64,000 nucleotides of DNA, taken from assembly GCF_000284295.1 (NCBI RefSeq), contig NC_017093.1, positions 4,340,001 to 4,404,000 on the forward strand, in the 5' to 3' direction. Below the pieces are notes generated by a model. The model saw only the letters and a list, made by a program, of their open reading frames with translations, was not told where the DNA came from and did not search any database. The stretch's first letter is position 1, and each line of letters starts with the position of its first letter. Position numbers and translations under genes: made by a program. The DNA comes from Actinoplanes missouriensis 431 (GTDB lineage Bacteria; Actinomycetota; Actinomycetes; Mycobacteriales; Micromonosporaceae). Of the stretch, positions 41,541 through 49,821 are shown piece after piece.

Positions 41541-41939
41541 ATGGCTGGTCGGTTTCGGGAGAAGGCGTCGGTGCCCGAGGCGCGGGTCGTGCGGTGGCGT
41601 TTTCCCTGCTTCGCGTTCTCGGCGGGTGTTCTGTCGCTGTGCGCCGGGGGTCTTCTCGGCGGTGTGCTGGCTTTCGGGGTGGCGGCTGCGATCGCGTGGA
41701 GGACGGGCAGGCGCGGTGCGCTGCGGTGGGCGTTGACGGCTCTCGCCGTGTTGTGCCTGGTCGGGCTGGCGGTTGTGGGCCTGGATGCCGGGTTCGGTGT
41801 GGGCACGCTGATCAGCGGTCTTCCCGCGCGCCGATCAGCGGTCTTCGGCACGCTGATCGGCGGTCTTCCGGCCCGGGATGGTTCGCAGCTGATGCCGGCC
41901 GGTCGTCGGGGGCGGGGCGGGCGCCGGCTGGGAAGGTGA
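41541..41939 (+). CDS. Small membrane protein with a repeat-derived tail
   Basis: This 132-aa protein has two hydrophobic helices (about residues 25-50 and 60-85). A C-terminal tail follows in which LISGLPARRSAVFG and LIGGLPAR arise from short DNA repeats (CTGATCAGCGGTCTTCC and variants, 41809-41875). The ATG at 41541 follows a purine-rich GAGGCGAGGGG. The tail is probably unstructured. No function assigned. Confidence 0.55.
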   Translation: MAGRFREKASVPEARVVRWRFPCFAFSAGVLSLCAGGLLGGVLAFGVAAAIAWRTGRRGALRWALTALAVLCLVGLAVVGLDAGFGVGTLISGLPARRSAVFGTLIGGLPARDGSQLMPAGRRGRGGRRLGR

Positions 41940-42153
41940 TCGTGCCGGAGGCGGCCCGGCTGTGGCGGGCGGGGCGCTCTCCCGGGTCGGCGCGGTGTCG
42001 TTTTCCGGTTATCTGGAAAGTGACATATTTAATGATCTCCATCGATGGTACTTTGACTCGAAACGGGGATAGCGCGCCTATGTCGACAGGCATTGGCGTG
42101 CGAAAGGATCTCCATTCGCGGCTCGACATTGATCGAATCGAGAAAGGAGCACC

Positions 42154-42576
42154 ATGAACAACAAACTCAGCAGGCTCGTGGCTGTCGCCGGCGCGGCGCT
42201 CGTCGCGGCGCTGACCGTCCTGACGCCGGCGGCCGCCTCGGCGGACACGGCCTCGACGCTGGCCGCGGGATGCCGGGCGGCGCCGTACTCGGCGACGTTC
42301 AGTCCGTACTTCGAGACCGAGGCCTACGCTGACCTGGGCGTCTACCGGACGACGTCGCAGTGCACCGACATCAACATCAGGTCGACGAACAGTACCGGGT
42401 ACAACGTCTGCGTGATCTTCACGCGGTACAACAGGTGCAACTACACGACCTATGTGCCGGCCGGCGGCCAGTGGGTGAACGCGGCGACGGACGTTCTCGA
42501 CGGCACCACCTTCTACCTCCGGGTGTACAAAGGCGGCGCCAACTACGTCGTTCATGCCGGCGTGATGGATTTCTGA
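42154..42576 (+). CDS. Small secreted cysteine-containing protein
   Basis: This 140-aa protein has a clear Sec signal peptide (KLSRLVAVAGAALVAALTVL, cleavage near ASADT). The mature part of about 108 residues is rich in Tyr, Thr and Asn with four cysteines, likely two disulfides (AAGCRAAPY, TTSQCTDINI, GYNVCVIF, NRCNYTTY). It resembles small actinomycete exoproteins without a named family. GAAAGGAG lies 6 bp before the ATG. The upstream 150 bp (42005-42153) is AT-richer and probably carries the promoter. Confidence 0.8.
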   Translation: MNNKLSRLVAVAGAALVAALTVLTPAAASADTASTLAAGCRAAPYSATFSPYFETEAYADLGVYRTTSQCTDINIRSTNSTGYNVCVIFTRYNRCNYTTYVPAGGQWVNAATDVLDGTTFYLRVYKGGANYVVHAGVMDF

Positions 42577-42831
42577 TCGGCGGCTGATTTTCCCGTCGCA
42601 TTGATTGTCCACGGAATACCATTCCTGCCGCGATCGTGAACGCATCATCCGACCGGCGCGTCCGTGCCCGGAATTCCCGGGGCCGGGCGCGCCGGCACGC
42701 CTGTCCGGTCAGCGGCTGGTGGCTTGGATCCGCACGTGGTTGCCGGCGGAGAGGGGATGGCGCGTGCGGGACAGCTCCGAGCGGCGTCCAGCCGGGTCGG
42801 CGAGCGCTGCCGGTCAGAGCCGGGATCGGCG
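42577..42831. other. Gene-free gap
   Basis: Between the secreted protein and the AraC gene I see no gene, repeat or clear terminator. Composition is ordinary. Confidence 0.5.
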
Positions 42832-43755
42832 TCAAGCGCGGGTCCGGTATCGGCCGGGGGCGGCGCCGAACTCGCGTTTGAAGGCGGTGGCGAACGCGAA
42901 CTCCGAGGTGTATCCGACCTTGGCGGCGATCGCGTGCAGGGGGGCGCCGGACTCGCGCAGCAGCCGGGCCGCGGTGCTCATGCGCCACCACGTCAGGTAG
43001 CTCAGCGGCGGCTGTCCGATCAGGGCGGTGAAGCGTCGGGCGAACGGGGCCCGGGACAGTCCGCCCTCCGCGGCGAGCGCGGCGACGGTCCAGGGGTGGG
43101 CGGGGTCGCGGTGCATGGCGTGCAGGGCGGCGAGGGTGGCGGGGTCGTGGAGGGCGGCGATCCAGCCTGTCGTTCCCGCGGGGGGCTGTTCGTCGAACCA
43201 GGCGCGCAGCGCGTACAGCAGCATCACGTCGAGCAGGGCCGGCAGGGCGGCGTCCCCGCCGAGCCGGGGTCGTTGCAGTTCCGCGCCGAGCAGGTCGACG
43301 ACGGCCCGCAGGTCGGCGTGGCGGCCCAGGTGAGCGGGCAGGTGGGCCAGGGCGGGCAGTTCGGCGAGCAGGGGGTGGGTGCGCGCGGGGTCCAGCTCGT
43401 AGGCGCCGCAGAGGGTGACGGCGCTCTCGCCGCCGGAGCCGGCCCCGTGGTTGATGTACGGGTCCATCGTGGTGATGTCCTCGGGTCCGCAGGCGGGACC
43501 GGTCGGCGGGCTCGTCGGGCTGTCCGCCAGGGCGTAGCCGGGTCCGCCGTGGCTGATCAGCACGTCCCCCGCGGCCAGTGGCGTGGGCTCGGCGCCGGTG
43601 GTGATCAGCCAGCAGGGCCCGCGCAGGACGACCTGCACGCCGACGGCGCCGGGCACCGGGGCGAACCGTTGATGCCACGGCGCCGGCCAGGCGACGCGCG
43701 CGGATCGCGGCCGGCCGGTGCGAAGGGCGGTGACGATGGCGCTGAGCACATCCAC
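42832..43755 (-). CDS. AraC-family regulator with cupin domain
   Basis: This 307-aa protein has an N-terminal cupin (AraC_binding_2/cupin_6-like: VVLRGPCWLITT, PLAAGDVLISHGGPGY). A C-terminal double helix-turn-helix follows: WTVAALAAEGGLSRAPFARR and LRESGAPLHAIAAKVGYTSE, with FATAFKREFGAAPGRYR. GTG at 43755. It is divergent from a quinone oxidoreductase gene across 88 bp, the usual layout for an AraC activator and its target. Confidence 0.9.
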   Translation of the reverse strand: MDVLSAIVTALRTGRPRSARVAWPAPWHQRFAPVPGAVGVQVVLRGPCWLITTGAEPTPLAAGDVLISHGGPGYALADSPTSPPTGPACGPEDITTMDPYINHGAGSGGESAVTLCGAYELDPARTHPLLAELPALAHLPAHLGRHADLRAVVDLLGAELQRPRLGGDAALPALLDVMLLYALRAWFDEQPPAGTTGWIAALHDPATLAALHAMHRDPAHPWTVAALAAEGGLSRAPFARRFTALIGQPPLSYLTWWRMSTAARLLRESGAPLHAIAAKVGYTSEFAFATAFKREFGAAPGRYRTRA

Positions 43756-43843
43756 GGGGCCAGTCTTGCATCGAAGACGATGGCGTATGGGGGCGAGCCG
43801 CTGACGCATGGATCGTCCGCCCGGCCGCGTTTACGTTGCTGGT

Positions 43844-44767
43844 GTGAGAGCTGCACGCATTCATGAGTACGGCGATGCTTCCGTCATCCGTGTCGACGAG
43901 GTCGCGTGTCCCGCGCCGGGGCCGGGTCAGGTGCTGATCCGGGTGGCGGCGACGTCGTTCAACCCGTCCGAGGTGGGACTGCGGTCCGGGTTGCTGCGGT
44001 CGGCGCTTCCGGTCGATCTTCCGTACACGCTGGGCTGGGATGTCGCCGGCACGGTCGTGGCGGCCGGGGCGCACGCCGGCGTCCTCTCCCCCGGTGACCG
44101 GGTCGTCGGCCGGCTCGACGCGGGCGGGGCGGCCGCCGAGTTCGCCGTGGCCGACGTGGACTGCCTGGTCCGGGCGCCGTCCGCCGTCCCTCTGGCGCAC
44201 GCCGGGGCGCTGCCGGTCGCGGGTCTGACGGCGTGGCAGGCGGTGGTCGAGCATGCCCGGGTCAGGCCGGGGCAGCGGGTTCTGGTCAACGGCGCCGGCG
44301 GGGGTGTCGGGGGCTTCGCCGTGCAGCTGGCCGCGCACGCGGGGGCGTCCGTGGTCGCCACGGCGAGTCCGCGTAGCGCCGGCGCGGTTCGCCGGCTGGG
44401 CGCGGACCGGGTCGTCGACTACACGGTGTCCGCGGTCGGCGAGGTGCTGGGCGAGCCCGTCGACGTGATCCTCAATCTCGTCCCGCTGAGCCCGGGGGCG
44501 TCCGCGGGTCTGCTGTCCGCGCTGCGGCCGGGCGGAACCGTCGTGTCGATCACGAATCCGGTCGAGCCGCCTGCCGGGGCACGGGTCTGGGCCATGACGT
44601 TCGTCGCGCGTAACGACGTCGGTCAGCTCCGGGCGCTGGTGGATCTGGTCGACGGGGGCGCTGTGCGGATCGACGTCGCCGGCTCGCGGCCGCTGGCCGA
44701 CATCGCGTCGGTGCATCGCGACGCGGAGGCCGGCCGCACCCGCGGCAAGATCATCCTGGTCCCGTGA
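43844..44767 (+). CDS. Quinone oxidoreductase-like zinc-independent MDR enzyme
   Basis: This 307-aa protein has an N-terminal GroES-like domain (PAPGPGQVLIRVAATSFNPS) and a nucleotide-binding domain with GAGGGVGGFAVQLA. It lacks the usual zinc-ligand cysteines, as in QOR/crotonyl reductase-type enzymes that reduce quinones or enones with NADPH. The GTG at 43844 gives VRAARIHEYGDASV, a standard QOR start. Likely regulated by the divergent AraC protein. Confidence 0.9.
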   Translation: MRAARIHEYGDASVIRVDEVACPAPGPGQVLIRVAATSFNPSEVGLRSGLLRSALPVDLPYTLGWDVAGTVVAAGAHAGVLSPGDRVVGRLDAGGAAAEFAVADVDCLVRAPSAVPLAHAGALPVAGLTAWQAVVEHARVRPGQRVLVNGAGGGVGGFAVQLAAHAGASVVATASPRSAGAVRRLGADRVVDYTVSAVGEVLGEPVDVILNLVPLSPGASAGLLSALRPGGTVVSITNPVEPPAGARVWAMTFVARNDVGQLRALVDLVDGGAVRIDVAGSRPLADIASVHRDAEAGRTRGKIILVP

Positions 44768-44794
44768 GGGGTCCCGTGACGGCGTGGGAGCGTC

Positions 44795-45142
44795 TCAGGC
44801 GAAGCGCTCGGTGGTGATCGGTAGCAGTCCGGTGCGGCGGGCGGCGCCGGTGAGCCGGTCCAGGGTGGCGGCGATCGCGGCGCCGGACTGCGCTGTCGGG
44901 TCCACGGTCACGTCGAGGGCCCAGGCCGGGCCGGGGCCGACGGGACGCAGGCTCCACCCGTACCCGGGGGAAGGAAGCCGGCGCGGGCCGGGCGGCGTGC
45001 CCACCGGGGCGAACAGGACGCGGTAGTGGCGTCGTCGCGGGTCGGGCGGGCCGAGCCGCAGGGGTGGGGAGGACGGCAGCGGGAGGTGGTCGCCGAACGC
45101 GGCGCGCAGGGTGTCGTCGTCGTAGCGGTAGTAGTCCAGCAC
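44795..45142 (-). CDS. Small hypothetical protein
   Basis: This 115-aa protein starts MLDYYRYDDDTLRAAFGDHL. It has a Pro/Arg-rich middle and a folded-looking C-terminus (LDRLTGAARRTGLLPITTER). No family recognised. It starts 3 bp from the terminator hairpin of the ohr operon and ends convergently with the oxidoreductase gene. Confidence 0.55.
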   Translation of the reverse strand: MLDYYRYDDDTLRAAFGDHLPLPSSPPLRLGPPDPRRRHYRVLFAPVGTPPGPRRLPSPGYGWSLRPVGPGPAWALDVTVDPTAQSGAAIAATLDRLTGAARRTGLLPITTERFA

Positions 45143-45144
45143 GC

Positions 45145-45177
45145 AGCGAGGGTACGGGCATCACCCGTACCCTCGCT
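45145..45177 (-). terminator. 14-bp perfect stem between ohr and the next gene
   Basis: AGCGAGGGTACGGG (45145-45158) and CCCGTACCCTCGCT (45164-45177) pair perfectly around a 5-nt loop. It follows the ohr stop codon in the leftward direction. A T-run is present only on the + side (GTTTT), so it may act mainly as a stability or bidirectional stop element. Confidence 0.7.
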
Positions 45178-45185
45178 GTTTTCGC

Positions 45186-45605
45186 TCAGGCGAGGTTGAG
45201 CGCGACCTCGACGTTGCCGCGGGTGGCGTTGGAGTACGGGCAGACCTGGTGGGCGGCGTCGAGGATGCCGCGGGCGGTGGTCTCGTCGAGGCCGGGCAGC
45301 TCGGCCTCGATGGTGACGGTGAGGCCGAAGCCGCCGCTGGGTAGCGGGCCGATGCCGACGTCGACGGTGATCGCGGTGTCGGTGAGGGTGATCTTCTGCT
45401 TGCCGGCGACCATCTTGAGGGCGCTGTGGAAGCAGGCGGCGTAGCCGGCGGCGAAGAGCTGCTCGGGGTTGGTCAGGGCGCCGCCGGCGCCGCCCATCTC
45501 CTTCGGCACGGCGAGGTCGAATTCCAGGACGCCGTCGCTGGAGCGGACGTGGCCGTTGCGGCCGTCCCCGGTGGCGGTGGCGGACGCGGTGTAGAGGGCG
45601 CTCAT
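45186..45605 (-). CDS. ohr: Organic hydroperoxide resistance protein Ohr
   Basis: This 139-aa OsmC/Ohr-family thiol peroxidase detoxifies organic and fatty-acid hydroperoxides. Both catalytic cysteines are visible in AAGYAACFHSALKM and VCPYSNATRGNV, with the family start LYTASATATGDGRNGHVRSS. Its ATG overlaps the stop of ohrR, so the two form an operon under the GTTGTGCACAAC operator. Confidence 0.95.
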   Translation of the reverse strand: MSALYTASATATGDGRNGHVRSSDGVLEFDLAVPKEMGGAGGALTNPEQLFAAGYAACFHSALKMVAGKQKITLTDTAITVDVGIGPLPSGGFGLTVTIEAELPGLDETTARGILDAAHQVCPYSNATRGNVEVALNLA

Positions 45606-46036
45606 GCGTGGTCCTTTCGTGGGGTGCGGGCTTTGTGGAGCAGCTGGTGCAGCTGGGTGAGCTCGTCGAGGGTGAGCTCGGTGGCGCAGACGAGCTGCTG
45701 GGTGAGGTCGCCGATCTCGTCGCGCAGCGCGAGGCCGGTGGCGGTGAGGTCGGCGATCACGATCCGCTCGTCGGTGGTGGCGCGCCGGCGGGTGAGCAGG
45801 CCCTGGGTCTCCAGACGTTTGAGCAGCGGCGACAGGGTGCCGCTGTCGAGGGCCAGGACGCGGCCGAGGTCGCGCACGGTGGTCGGGCCGTCGTGCCAGA
45901 GCACGCGCAGCACGAGGTATTGCGGGTAGGTCAGGTGGTGCGGGTCGAGCAGCGGGCGGTAGAGGGCGGTCATGCCTCGGCTGGCCGCGTAGAGCTGGAA
46001 GCAGATCATGTCGTCCAGTGCCGTGCTCGCCTTCAT
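45602..46036 (-). CDS. ohrR: MarR-family peroxide sensor OhrR
   Basis: This 144-aa winged-helix regulator has the sensing Cys near residue 12 in DMICFQLYAASRGM and the recognition region RVLALDSGTLSPLLKRLETQ. OhrR represses ohr until the Cys is oxidised by organic hydroperoxide. The palindrome GTTGTGCACAAC lies 26 bp upstream. Operon with ohr, 4-nt overlap. Confidence 0.93.
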   Translation of the reverse strand: MKASTALDDMICFQLYAASRGMTALYRPLLDPHHLTYPQYLVLRVLWHDGPTTVRDLGRVLALDSGTLSPLLKRLETQGLLTRRRATTDERIVIADLTATGLALRDEIGDLTQQLVCATELTLDELTQLHQLLHKARTPRKDHA

Positions 46037-46061
46037 GCCCAGAACAGTAGTGCGCCATTTA

Positions 46062-46073
46062 GTTGTGCACAAC
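46062..46073. promoter_or_regulatory. OhrR operator palindrome
   Basis: GTTGTGCACAAC is a perfect 12-bp palindrome between ohrR and the divergent acetyltransferase gene, 26 bp before the ohrR start. TTGTGCACAA-type cores are known OhrR targets. It could also influence the divergent gene at 46094. Confidence 0.7.
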
Positions 46074-46093
46074 CATTCCGTGGTGTGGCTAAC

Positions 46094-46621
46094 ATGCCGG
46101 GCATGCCGTCGATCCGCTTCGTGAAGCTCTCCCCCGCCGCCCTGCACGCCCTCGTCGCCGGCGACCTCGCCACGGCCGGCGCCGAGGCGGGCGTGGCGAT
46201 GAGCCGCTACCTCGCCGACGAGCGCTGGCTGTGGGAGATCCGCCTGCAGGACATCGCGAAAGACCCCGAGGCCGCCGACTGGATCGCCCGGGCCGCGGTC
46301 GACGAGGACACCGGCACGGTCGTCGGTCACGGCGGCTTCCACGGTCCCCCGGACGCCGACGGGATCGTCGAGGTCGCCTACTCGGTCGACCCCGCCCACC
46401 GCCGCCGCGGCTACGCCCGGGCCATGCTCACCGCGCTGCTGGAACGCGCCGACGCGGACCCGCGGGTCACCGCCGTACGGGCCAGCATCCGTCCCGACAA
46501 CGTGGGCTCGAAGGCCACCATCGCCGGCTTCGGCTTCTTCAAGATCGGCGAGCAGTGGGATCCGGAGGACGGCCTGGAGGACGTCTACCTGCGGTCGAAG
46601 CGCACGACCAGCGGCCGGTGA
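46094..46621 (+). CDS. GNAT-family N-acetyltransferase
   Basis: This 175-aa acetyltransferase has an acetyl-CoA binding core: VEVAYSVDPAHRRRGYARAM (R-x-x-G-Y) and IRPDNVGSKATIAGFGFFKI. Start ATG 46094 or 46103. Its start lies 57 bp from the divergent ohrR gene, and its last 37 bp overlap the convergent endonuclease-family gene. Substrate unknown. Confidence 0.88.
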   Translation: MPGMPSIRFVKLSPAALHALVAGDLATAGAEAGVAMSRYLADERWLWEIRLQDIAKDPEAADWIARAAVDEDTGTVVGHGGFHGPPDADGIVEVAYSVDPAHRRRGYARAMLTALLERADADPRVTAVRASIRPDNVGSKATIAGFGFFKIGEQWDPEDGLEDVYLRSKRTTSGR

Positions 46622-47361
46622 TCCGACACCGGCGCGTGCGGGGTGCGCACCTGCACCACCCGGCCCAGCTCACCGGCGCCGCGCGGGTCGGCGAGGACGT
46701 GGTCGAGCTGGGTCTTCGGTGACGGGCTGGGGAACGTCGCCGCCCGGGCCAGGGGCCGCCAGCCGGTGAACGCCCGCACCGGCCCGGCCGGCATGTTGAG
46801 GTCGCCGAGCAGCACCCGCGGCGCGGGCAGGGCACGCAGCGCGCGCACGGCCGCGCGCAACTGCCGCACATTCCAGCCGGGCACGAACGACAGGTGCGTC
46901 GTCGCCACGGTCAGCGGCCCGTCCGGTGTCTCGACCACCGCGGCGAGCAGCACCCGGGGCTCGTCGCGCAGCAGCAGCAGGCCGCCGTCCGGCACGTACA
47001 CCGGCGAGCGCATCGGCGCGGCCGGCAGCTGGGTGATCTGCCAGCGCTGCACCGGGTAGCGGCTGACCAGGGCGATCCCGTACTGCGGGTGGGCGATGTC
47101 GGCGCCGGAGTGCCACGGCTCCCAGCTCTGCCCGGGCGTGCCGACCACGGCCGCGGCGAACCGATGGGTCCGCGCGCCCAGCGCCGTGGCGGCCAGGGCG
47201 GTCAGGTCGATGTGGCCGCTGCGCGGCTGCGCCCGGTCCACCTCCTGCAGGCCCAGCACGTCGGCGTCGAGGTCGGCGATCGCGGAACTGATCCGATCGG
47301 CGTGTACGGTGCCGTCGGACAACGATCTGCCGTGCAGCAGGTTGAAGGTGGACAGGCGCAC
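46585..47361 (-). CDS. Endonuclease/exonuclease/phosphatase family protein
   Basis: This roughly 258-aa protein has the EEP motifs in order: TFNLLHG, DADVLGLQEVD (catalytic Glu), GDLNMPAG (Asp/Asn) and SDHRPLVV (catalytic Asp-His). These enzymes hydrolyse phosphodiesters of nucleic acids, lipids or phosphoinositides. GTG at 47361 gives VRLSTFNLLHG; longer starts add only a few residues. No signal peptide, so likely cytoplasmic. Confidence 0.87.
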   Translation of the reverse strand: MRLSTFNLLHGRSLSDGTVHADRISSAIADLDADVLGLQEVDRAQPRSGHIDLTALAATALGARTHRFAAAVVGTPGQSWEPWHSGADIAHPQYGIALVSRYPVQRWQITQLPAAPMRSPVYVPDGGLLLLRDEPRVLLAAVVETPDGPLTVATTHLSFVPGWNVRQLRAAVRALRALPAPRVLLGDLNMPAGPVRAFTGWRPLARAATFPSPSPKTQLDHVLADPRGAGELGRVVQVRTPHAPVSDHRPLVVRFDRR

Positions 47362-47391
47362 AACGCCGACCCTAGCCAACGGAGGGAAGCG

Positions 47392-47481
47392 ATGTTCATC
47401 AAGGCGGTCTGTTGCGCCGCGACGATCTTCGTCGTGGGCGCGATGCTCGGCATCTGGCTGCAGAAGGCCCGCAAACGTTGA
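47392..47481 (+). CDS. 29-aa single-helix membrane peptide coupled to a TSUP transporter
   Basis: The frame MFIKAVCCAATIFVVGAM, LGIWLQKARKR follows a strong ribosome binding site (GGAGGGAAGCG) and contains one transmembrane helix with a Cys-Cys pair and a basic end. Its TGA overlaps the TTG start of the transporter gene (TTGA). It may be a small subunit or only a coupling leader. The absence of a good ribosome binding site for the transporter itself favours coupled translation. Confidence 0.55.
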   Translation: MFIKAVCCAATIFVVGAMLGIWLQKARKR

Positions 47482-48242
47482 TCGTCACACTGCTGATCGC
47501 GGCCGCCGCGGCCGGCTGGGTCGACGCGGTCGTCGGCGGCGGCGGCCTGCTGCTGCTGCCCGCCCTGCTCGTCGCCGCCCCGCAGCTGCCCCTGGCCACC
47601 GCGCTGGGCACCAACAAGCTCGCCGCGATCTGCGGCACCAGCACCGCCGCGCTCACCTACGCCCGCCGCACGAAGATCGACTGGACGGTGGCCGGGCCGT
47701 CCGCGGCCCTGGCGCTGCTCTGCGCCGGCTGCGGGGCCGCGCTGGCCGGAGCGGTCCCGGCGTCCGCGTACCGCCCGGTGGTGCTGCTGGTCCTCATCGC
47801 CGTCGCGGTGTTCGTGACGATCCGCCCGCAGATGGGCCTGCACGAGGACGCCACGAAGCGGACGACGATCCGGCGCGGCCTCGCCGTCGCGGTCGCCGGC
47901 GGGGTGATCGCCGCCTACGACGGTCTGATCGGCCCCGGCACCGGCACCTTCCTGGTCCTCGCGTTCACCACGCTGATCGGCGCCGACTTCGTCCACGGCT
48001 CCGCCATGGCCAAGATCGTCAACACCGCGACCAACCTCGGCGCGCTGATAGTCTTCGCCTACAACGGGCACGTCGCCTGGCTGCTCGGCGCCGGCATGGC
48101 TGTCTGCAACATCGCCGGCGCGGTCCTCGGCGCCCGGATGGCGCTGCGCAAGGGCGCCGGCTTCGTGCGGGTCATCCTGCTCGCCGTGGTCCTCGCCCTG
48201 ATCGTCAAGCTCGGCTGGGACCAGTACAGACTGTCCGCATGA
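47478..48242 (+). CDS. TSUP-family transporter (TauE/SafE-like)
   Basis: This 254-aa membrane protein has about eight helices and the TSUP glycine-rich start WVDAVVGGGGLLLLPALL, a second GPGTGTFLVLAF repeat and ALGTNKLAAICG. The family exports sulfite, sulfonates or related organic acids. TTG start at 47478 inside the end of the small membrane peptide gene. The heme-domain gene downstream overlaps by 4 nt. Confidence 0.88.
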   Translation: MIVTLLIAAAAAGWVDAVVGGGGLLLLPALLVAAPQLPLATALGTNKLAAICGTSTAALTYARRTKIDWTVAGPSAALALLCAGCGAALAGAVPASAYRPVVLLVLIAVAVFVTIRPQMGLHEDATKRTTIRRGLAVAVAGGVIAAYDGLIGPGTGTFLVLAFTTLIGADFVHGSAMAKIVNTATNLGALIVFAYNGHVAWLLGAGMAVCNIAGAVLGARMALRKGAGFVRVILLAVVLALIVKLGWDQYRLSA

Positions 48243-48703
48243 GTGACGACGACCTGATCAAGAAGATCGAATCGGATGAGCAGCGCCTCGTCTTCCGGGA
48301 GTTCGACGAGGACACCGCCTGGGAACTCGGCAGCCTGCTGGTCCGGCTGGCCCGCGAGAGCCGGCTGCCGGTCGCGATCGACATCCGCCGCGGCCAGCAG
48401 CAGCTGTTCCACGCCGCGCTGCCCGGCGCCACCGCCGAGAACGACTCCTGGATCGAGCGCAAGGTGCGCGTGGTGCAGCGCTTCGACGCGTCCAGCTATC
48501 TCGTCGGCCGCCGCCTGGCGGCCAAGGGCCAGACCCTCGGGGCCGAGCTGGGCGTGGACCCCGCGCTCTTCGCGGCGCACGGCGGCGCTTTCCCGGTACG
48601 GGTGACCGGCGCCGGCACGATCGGCGTCGTCACCGTGTCCGGGCTGCCGCAGGCCGACGACCACGCCCTGGTCGTCCGCGCGCTGGAGACCCTGATCTCC
48701 TGA
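48239..48703 (+). CDS. HbpS-like/UPF0303 heme-degrading domain protein
   Basis: This 154-aa soluble protein resembles the HbpS/GlcG/UPF0303 group (LPVAIDIRRGQQQLFHAALP, WIERKVRVVQRFDASSYLVG, HGGAFPVRVTGAGTIGVVTV). Known members bind heme or act as small sensors. It overlaps the TSUP gene and may be co-expressed; a functional link between them is not evident. Confidence 0.8.
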   Translation: MSDDDLIKKIESDEQRLVFREFDEDTAWELGSLLVRLARESRLPVAIDIRRGQQQLFHAALPGATAENDSWIERKVRVVQRFDASSYLVGRRLAAKGQTLGAELGVDPALFAAHGGAFPVRVTGAGTIGVVTVSGLPQADDHALVVRALETLIS

Positions 48704-48708
48704 GCTCG

Positions 48709-48760
48709 TTCATTGCGCCAGGCGCTGAATCTGCCGACGGCAGATCCGCCTGGCGATGAA
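48709..48760. terminator. Long compound hairpin after the UPF0303 gene
   Basis: TTCATTGCGCCAGGC pairs with GCCTGGCGATGAA (two-base bulge). Inside this outer stem ATCTGC pairs with GCAGAT around CGACG. The structure starts six bases after the stop codon. It is a likely terminator or mRNA-protective hairpin, unusual in having nested perfect stems and no T-run. Confidence 0.55.
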
Positions 48761-48786
48761 TCACCGGGGTCGGGCAGGCTCGGCGC

Positions 48787-49818
48787 ATGCGGATTCTGGT
48801 GCTCGGCGGAAGTGGTTTCGCGGGACGGGCGGTCGCCGCCGAGGCGGTCGCCCGCGGCTGCGACGTGACGGTCCTCAACCGGGGCCGGCGCGACCCGGTG
48901 CCCGGCGTGCGGCAGCTGACCGGCGACCGGCTCACGGCGGACGGGCTGCGGGCGCTGGACGGCGGCCGCTGGGACGCAGTCGTCGACACCTGGTCGGCCG
49001 ACGCCCGGGCGGTGGAACTCGCCGCGGCGGCCCTCGCCGGGCGGGCCGGGCACTACACGTACGTCTCCAGCCGCTCGGTCTACCACTACGACGAGAACCC
49101 GTCGCCGGCGTCGTCGTCTCCGGGGCTGACGGCCGGAGCGCCGGGTGGCGCTTCCTGGGCCGACGCGCCGGCGCTGACCGAGGACGCGCCGCTGGTGGCC
49201 GCCGACGATCCCGGTTACGCCGGTGACAAGCTCCGCGGCGAGCAGGCGGCCGAACACTTCGGCGGGCCGCTGCTGCTCGCCCGCGCCGGGCTGATCCTCG
49301 GCCCCCACGAGGACGTCGGCCGGCTGCCCTGGTGGCTGCGCCGCCTGCAGCGCGGCGGCCCCACTTTGGCGCCCGGACCCCGCGACCTGCCCCTGCAGTA
49401 CATCGACGTCCGCGACCTGGCCGCCTTCGTCCTCGACGCCGCGGCCGCCGGCCGGACCGGGCCGTACACCGTCGTCAACGAATCCGGCCACACCACCATG
49501 GGCGAGCTGCTCGGCATCGCCAACGAGGTCACCGGCGGCCACGCCGACCTGCGCTGGACCGCCCCCGAGGCGATCCTGGACGCGGGCATCGAACCCTGGA
49601 CCCAGCTGCCGATCTGGCTGCCCCCGGGCCCGCTGTACGCCTTCATGCACCGCGGCGACGTCTCCCGCGCGACGGCGGCGGGCCTGCGCTGCCGCCCGGT
49701 CCGCGACACGGTGGCCGACACCTGGTCGTGGCTGGCGGATCTGCCCGGCCCGGCCCCGCTGCGCACCGACCGGCCGCCGGTCGGCCTCTCCCCCGAAGCC
49801 GAGGCCACACTCCTGTAG
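48787..49818 (+). CDS. NAD-dependent epimerase/reductase-like SDR
   Basis: This 343-aa protein begins MRILVLGGSGFAGRAVAAEA, the NAD(P)-binding motif. It continues with YTYVSSRSVYHYDENPSPAS and GDKLRGEQAAEHFGGPLLLA, in which the usual Tyr-x-x-x-Lys pair appears as YAGDK. It belongs to the extended SDR/isoflavone-reductase-like group and could act on nucleotide sugars or small metabolites. The mRNA of the preceding gene ends in a hairpin 27 bp upstream, so it probably has its own promoter. Confidence 0.82.
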   Translation: MRILVLGGSGFAGRAVAAEAVARGCDVTVLNRGRRDPVPGVRQLTGDRLTADGLRALDGGRWDAVVDTWSADARAVELAAAALAGRAGHYTYVSSRSVYHYDENPSPASSSPGLTAGAPGGASWADAPALTEDAPLVAADDPGYAGDKLRGEQAAEHFGGPLLLARAGLILGPHEDVGRLPWWLRRLQRGGPTLAPGPRDLPLQYIDVRDLAAFVLDAAAAGRTGPYTVVNESGHTTMGELLGIANEVTGGHADLRWTAPEAILDAGIEPWTQLPIWLPPGPLYAFMHRGDVSRATAAGLRCRPVRDTVADTWSWLADLPGPAPLRTDRPPVGLSPEAEATLL

Positions 49819-49821
49819 CCC

